Shown in pieces: positions 6,507 through 9,074 of a stretch of 9,074 nt of DNA. How positions within the stretch are numbered: position 1 is the first letter of the stretch; every line of letters starts with the position of its first letter. The DNA is from Bacillota bacterium (lineage in GTDB: Bacteria; Bacillota_A; Clostridia; Acetivibrionales; DUMB01), in NCBI GenBank assembly GCA_023621975.1, contig JAMOAC010000259.1:1-9074 (forward strand). The letters run 5' to 3'. The notes under the pieces were generated by a model. The model was not told the DNA's origin. It did not search any database and saw nothing but the letters and a program-made list of their open reading frames with translations. A program made the position numbers and the translations under genes.

Positions 6507-7535
6507 ATGACGGGAAACGTGAGAATTCTCCAATCAAGCAAATATCCCCATATTTATGTTATTGACAAGGAAAACAGCGGAAAGGCTGACAGTTTAAATA
6601 AGGGGATAAAATTCAGCCATAAAGAACTGATAGTGACAATGGACGGCGATTGCATTCTGGATAAGGATGCTCTCCATGTGATGAACCAGGTATTCCAGGA
6701 TGAAGAAGTAATTGCGTCCGGCGGAGTAATACATGTAATGCAGTATTTTTTACTGAACAAAAAAAGCAAGCCTATCATTGCACTGCAAGCTCTGGATCAC
6801 ATGAAAGGCTTTTACATATATAAAGCATCCCTTTCCTGCAATAATGCACTGAGCATTATATCGGGAGCGTTCGGTGTATTCCGTAAGGAAGCGCTGATTG
6901 CGGTAGGAGGATTCAGAAAAGGCCTTGGCGAAGACATTGACATCACCATTAAGTTGCAGGAGTATGCTCTTAAAAACAATAAAAGGATAACTTATGACAT
7001 GAGAGCCATTTGCTATACGGAATGCCCGGAAACATGGTCTGATCTCGCGCGGCAAAGGGTAAGATGGCAAAAAGCTTTTTGGGATGCATTGAGCCAGAAC
7101 CGAAGCTTTCTTACAAAAATGTTCTTTAAAGCCAACGTATGCTTTTTTATGCTTATGGATGCGGCATTTAGCGGAACAATGGCGGTTATTTCGTTTTTGT
7201 TTAATTTTGTATTGATTGCGCTCAGGGCTGTATATGGATTTCCGGCTCTTTTCATCATTCTTATTATATTTGCGGTAATATTTAATATCCTGAATTCGCT
7301 GGCAGCAATTTACCGCTGGGAAAAGATGACCGCCTCAGAGCTTGAAAAACGCAACAGAGAAGTTTTGGAAAACGGCAGGGTAAACACCAAATACCTGTTT
7401 ATGAGCATATTAACCGATTTATTCTGCTTCAGCATTTTGAGAATCTACTACTTTATAAAAGGTACAATATCTTATTCCCTTAACCACAAAAGATGGGATA
7501 AAGTGGCAAGAACAAGCAACTCATATATTATCTGA
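6507..7535 (+). CDS. C-terminal part of the same processive family 2 glycosyltransferase
   Basis: The 342-codon open frame from ATG 6507 carries the rest of a processive GT2 of the cellulose/hyaluronan/poly-GlcNAc synthase type: IDKENSGKADSLNKGI, the metal-binding MDGDCILD (DxD at 46-48), the acceptor motif GLGEDIDITIKL (141-143) and the product-binding QRVRW (183-187). Three hydrophobic segments follow (about 219-241, 243-267 and 297-318), expected to form the polymer channel. Together with codons from 6201 the gene would be about 444 residues, a normal length. ATG 6507 has only a weak GAGG 11 nt upstream, so independent translation is doubtful. The polymer is probably a beta-linked glucan or GlcNAc glycan; the adjacent GH16 favours beta-glucan (inference). 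It is 21 nt before the VTC gene. Confidence 0.85.
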   Translation: MTGNVRILQSSKYPHIYVIDKENSGKADSLNKGIKFSHKELIVTMDGDCILDKDALHVMNQVFQDEEVIASGGVIHVMQYFLLNKKSKPIIALQALDHMKGFYIYKASLSCNNALSIISGAFGVFRKEALIAVGGFRKGLGEDIDITIKLQEYALKNNKRITYDMRAICYTECPETWSDLARQRVRWQKAFWDALSQNRSFLTKMFFKANVCFFMLMDAAFSGTMAVISFLFNFVLIALRAVYGFPALFIILIIFAVIFNILNSLAAIYRWEKMTASELEKRNREVLENGRVNTKYLFMSILTDLFCFSILRIYYFIKGTISYSLNHKRWDKVARTSNSYII

Positions 7536-7556
7536 CCATGCAAAGGAGGAAGGAAA

Positions 7557-8264
7557 ATGGAAAGCGAAAAGAGGATGCTGAATGTGTTTCGCCATGAAAT
7601 AAAATTTTTTATTAACAGGCTTGACGCATTTCTGCTGGGGAGCATGCTTAAGCAATCCATGCAGATGGACAAACACGGTGACGTCAACGGAGAATATTGG
7701 ATCAGGAGCATGTATTTCGATTCGCAGGATAACAGGGATTACCTTGAGAAAATAAACGGGGTTTCTCAAAGGAAAAAACTGAGAATCCGCATATATAGTA
7801 CCGGCGACCGAATCGTAAAGCTCGAGCTGAAAAATAAATTGGAAAACTACGTATATAAGGAAACAATGCAGCTTGACAGGCAGGATGCATATAAATTGAT
7901 GCAGGGTGACCATGACATACTCCTCAAATATAAAAACAGGATTGCCAACAAGATTTATGCCTGCATGCACACAGAGCGCTTAAGGCCGGTTTTGCTGATT
8001 GATTATGAACGGCAGGCATTCATGTGTCCTTTTAATAACATTCGCATAACGATAGACAAAAACCTGAGAGCGTCTATTGACCCATGGAAACTGTATGAGG
8101 AAAAGGTACCTATGGTGCCTGTTTTTGCTGACGGGAGATACATTCTGGAAATAAAATATCATACGATGCTGCCCGGGTTTATCCTGAGAATGTTGCGCGA
8201 AATCAGCCCCCAGCTTTCGTCAGTAAGCAAGTATTGCCTGTCCAGGCAAGCCATTTTTATATGA
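7557..8264 (+). CDS. VTC-domain (polyphosphate polymerase-like) triphosphate tunnel protein
   Basis: The 235-residue cytosolic protein is a stand-alone VTC domain of the triphosphate tunnel metalloenzyme superfamily. The tunnel-lining charged strands appear in order: FRHEIKFFI (Arg12, Glu14, Lys16), IRSMYFDS (Arg50), KKLRIRIY (Arg76, Arg78), VKLELKNK (Lys88, Glu90, Lys92), IDYERQAF (Arg152), IRITIDKNLRAS (Arg163, Asp167), ILEIKYH (Glu198, Lys200) and SVSKYCLSR. In yeast Vtc4 this fold makes polyphosphate from ATP; for short bacterial versions the reaction is not settled, so polyphosphate synthesis is inference. A strong AAAGGAGGAAGG site precedes ATG 7557. It sits between the GT2 and DUF4956 genes, a known association of VTC with DUF4956. 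Confidence 0.88.
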   Translation: MESEKRMLNVFRHEIKFFINRLDAFLLGSMLKQSMQMDKHGDVNGEYWIRSMYFDSQDNRDYLEKINGVSQRKKLRIRIYSTGDRIVKLELKNKLENYVYKETMQLDRQDAYKLMQGDHDILLKYKNRIANKIYACMHTERLRPVLLIDYERQAFMCPFNNIRITIDKNLRASIDPWKLYEEKVPMVPVFADGRYILEIKYHTMLPGFILRMLREISPQLSSVSKYCLSRQAIFI

Positions 8265-8331
8265 CACGGTATGGTATTACCGGTGCAGCACTGCCGCACA
8301 ACATGTCGATCAGATAAAAAAATTGAGATAC

Positions 8332-8339
8332 AGGGGGAG
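8332..8339 (+). promoter_or_regulatory. Ribosome binding site setting the DUF4956 start
   Basis: AGGGGGAG lies 7 nt before ATG 8347 and overrides the in-frame TTG at 8323. The 82-nt gap before it (8265-8346) also has a 5-bp hairpin, CGGTA with TACCG (8267-8282), too weak and T-poor to be a terminator. Confidence 0.65.
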
Positions 8340-8346
8340 AAAAGCC

Positions 8347-9015
8347 ATGAAAGAAATTAACTTTATCAAGTTTTTAATGGACAACAGTAATGTGTACACA
8401 CTGGAAATCATTGCCTTCAACATGGCAATTACTGCGGTGATTGCCCTGTTTATGTTTTTTATTTATAAAATTACCTTTTCCGGTGTTTTGTATTCACTCA
8501 GCTTTAATGTTTCACTGGTTATTATCTCCATGATTACGGCCATGGTAATTATGGTAATAGGCAACAACCTCGGTATTTCTTTGGGCATGGTAGGTGCATT
8601 GTCAATTGTACGTTTCAGGAGTGCAATCAAGGAACCGCGGGATCTTACGTTTTTATTCTGGGCAATAGCCATTGGGCTTGCATCAGGTTCGGGAGCGTTT
8701 TTGATAGCGGGTGTGTGCAGCCTTTTCATAGGCATAATGATATTGATATTCAGCAGGGTTGTATACAGGGAAAACTGTTACCTGCTGGTAATGAAGGGCA
8801 GCGAAATTGATACAAAAGAAGTGGAGAAGTCATTGGGGCAATATGGCATCAAGAACAAGCTGAGATTACATAATGTAAACAATAATTTTACGGAAGTTAC
8901 ATATGAAGTTTTCATCAAGGATCAGAAGAAGCATATCATTATAGAACATTTCAAAGGAAACCAGGGGATAGAGGAAGTAAACCTGGTGTCGTTCAACGGT
9001 GAAGTTACAGGCTAA
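8347..9015 (+). CDS. DUF4956 family membrane protein
   Basis: The 222-residue protein has membrane segments at about residues 21-40, 52-72 and one or two more within 101-137, then a soluble alpha/beta C-terminal domain (about 142-220). The family signature is the stretch around residues 79-114: LGMVGALSIVRFRSAIKEP, then RDLTFLFWAIAIGLASG. It resembles the membrane core of MgtC-like proteins, although this relation is from memory. Molecular function is unknown; genes of this family often accompany VTC-domain and CotH-type genes, as seen here for VTC. It may couple the VTC activity to the membrane or move its product (inference). Start 8347 gives MKEINFIKFL and has a good ribosome binding site. 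Confidence 0.85.
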   Translation: MKEINFIKFLMDNSNVYTLEIIAFNMAITAVIALFMFFIYKITFSGVLYSLSFNVSLVIISMITAMVIMVIGNNLGISLGMVGALSIVRFRSAIKEPRDLTFLFWAIAIGLASGSGAFLIAGVCSLFIGIMILIFSRVVYRENCYLLVMKGSEIDTKEVEKSLGQYGIKNKLRLHNVNNNFTEVTYEVFIKDQKKHIIIEHFKGNQGIEEVNLVSFNGEVTG

Positions 9016-9024
9016 AAAATAAGC

Positions 9025-9074
9025 ATGCAGGGTGATGTAAAGTTGATAAAGTATATATGGGATAAAATCCTTTT
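9025..9074 (+). CDS. Start of the next operon gene (3' partial), possibly CotH-like
   Basis: An open frame from ATG 9025 runs off the window after 16 codons. The more likely start is TTG 9043 in the same frame, since AGGGTGATG (9029-9037) sits just before it, giving (M)IKYIWDKILF. Too little is visible to identify the product. CotH-family proteins commonly follow VTC-DUF4956 pairs, so that is the expectation, not an observation. Confidence 0.45.
   Translation, partial: MQGDVKLIKYIWDKIL

Noticed and set aside
6471..6507. Frameshift as the cause of the GT2 interruption
   Set aside because: Both parts are in the same frame and the codons between them are sense codons apart from the single TAA, so a substitution fits better than an insertion or deletion.
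7521..7970. Long - strand open frame (149 codons) over the GT2 end and VTC gene
   Set aside because: It is fully antisense to a strongly supported VTC domain and its translation shows no recognisable motif.

Overview
The window looks like chromosomal DNA of a Gram-positive anaerobe of the Clostridia. The visible reasons are strong AGGAGG-type ribosome binding sites, moderate-to-low GC, a secreted protein with S-layer-homology-like repeats, a bacteriohemerythrin-type protein and secreted glycoside hydrolases. The genus cannot be fixed from sequence alone; cellulolytic Clostridia related to Acetivibrio/Ruminiclostridium would fit.

Left part (1-3100). The window opens inside a large secreted-type carbohydrate-active protein with a six-hairpin-glycosidase-like region and a C-terminal discoidin (F5/8 type C) domain. 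It is followed by deoC (deoxyribose-phosphate aldolase) and by the decayed remnant of a uroporphyrinogen-decarboxylase-like (URO-D) gene. The remnant has lost its ATG, most of its middle and its reading frame. A perfect 13-bp hairpin separates this + strand group from a convergent - strand gene.

Middle part (3087-5111). On the - strand lies a secreted protein combining SLH-like repeats with a C-terminal BsuPI-like domain. Divergent from it is a 183-residue hemerythrin HHE protein. Behind that gene is a degenerate tandem array of about six 37-40-bp units, and then a 23-bp-stem intrinsic terminator.

Right part (5185-9074). This is a tight + strand operon: membrane-anchored GH16 beta-glucanase; processive family-2 glycosyltransferase (GT2), start overlapping the GH16 stop; VTC/triphosphate-tunnel polyphosphate-polymerase-like protein; DUF4956 membrane protein; and the first codons of another gene, which by neighbourhood may be a CotH-type protein. 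The set reads as a candidate surface beta-glycan system: the GT2 would polymerise and extrude a beta-glucan, the GH16 would trim it outside the membrane, and the VTC/DUF4956 pair would contribute an unknown, possibly phosphate-polymer or phosphorylation, function. The GT2 reading frame carries a single in-frame TAA between two substrate-binding motifs, so this copy is a recent nonsense mutant, a sequencing error, or an unusually split or recoded synthase. The operon and its broken synthase are the most interesting items here.
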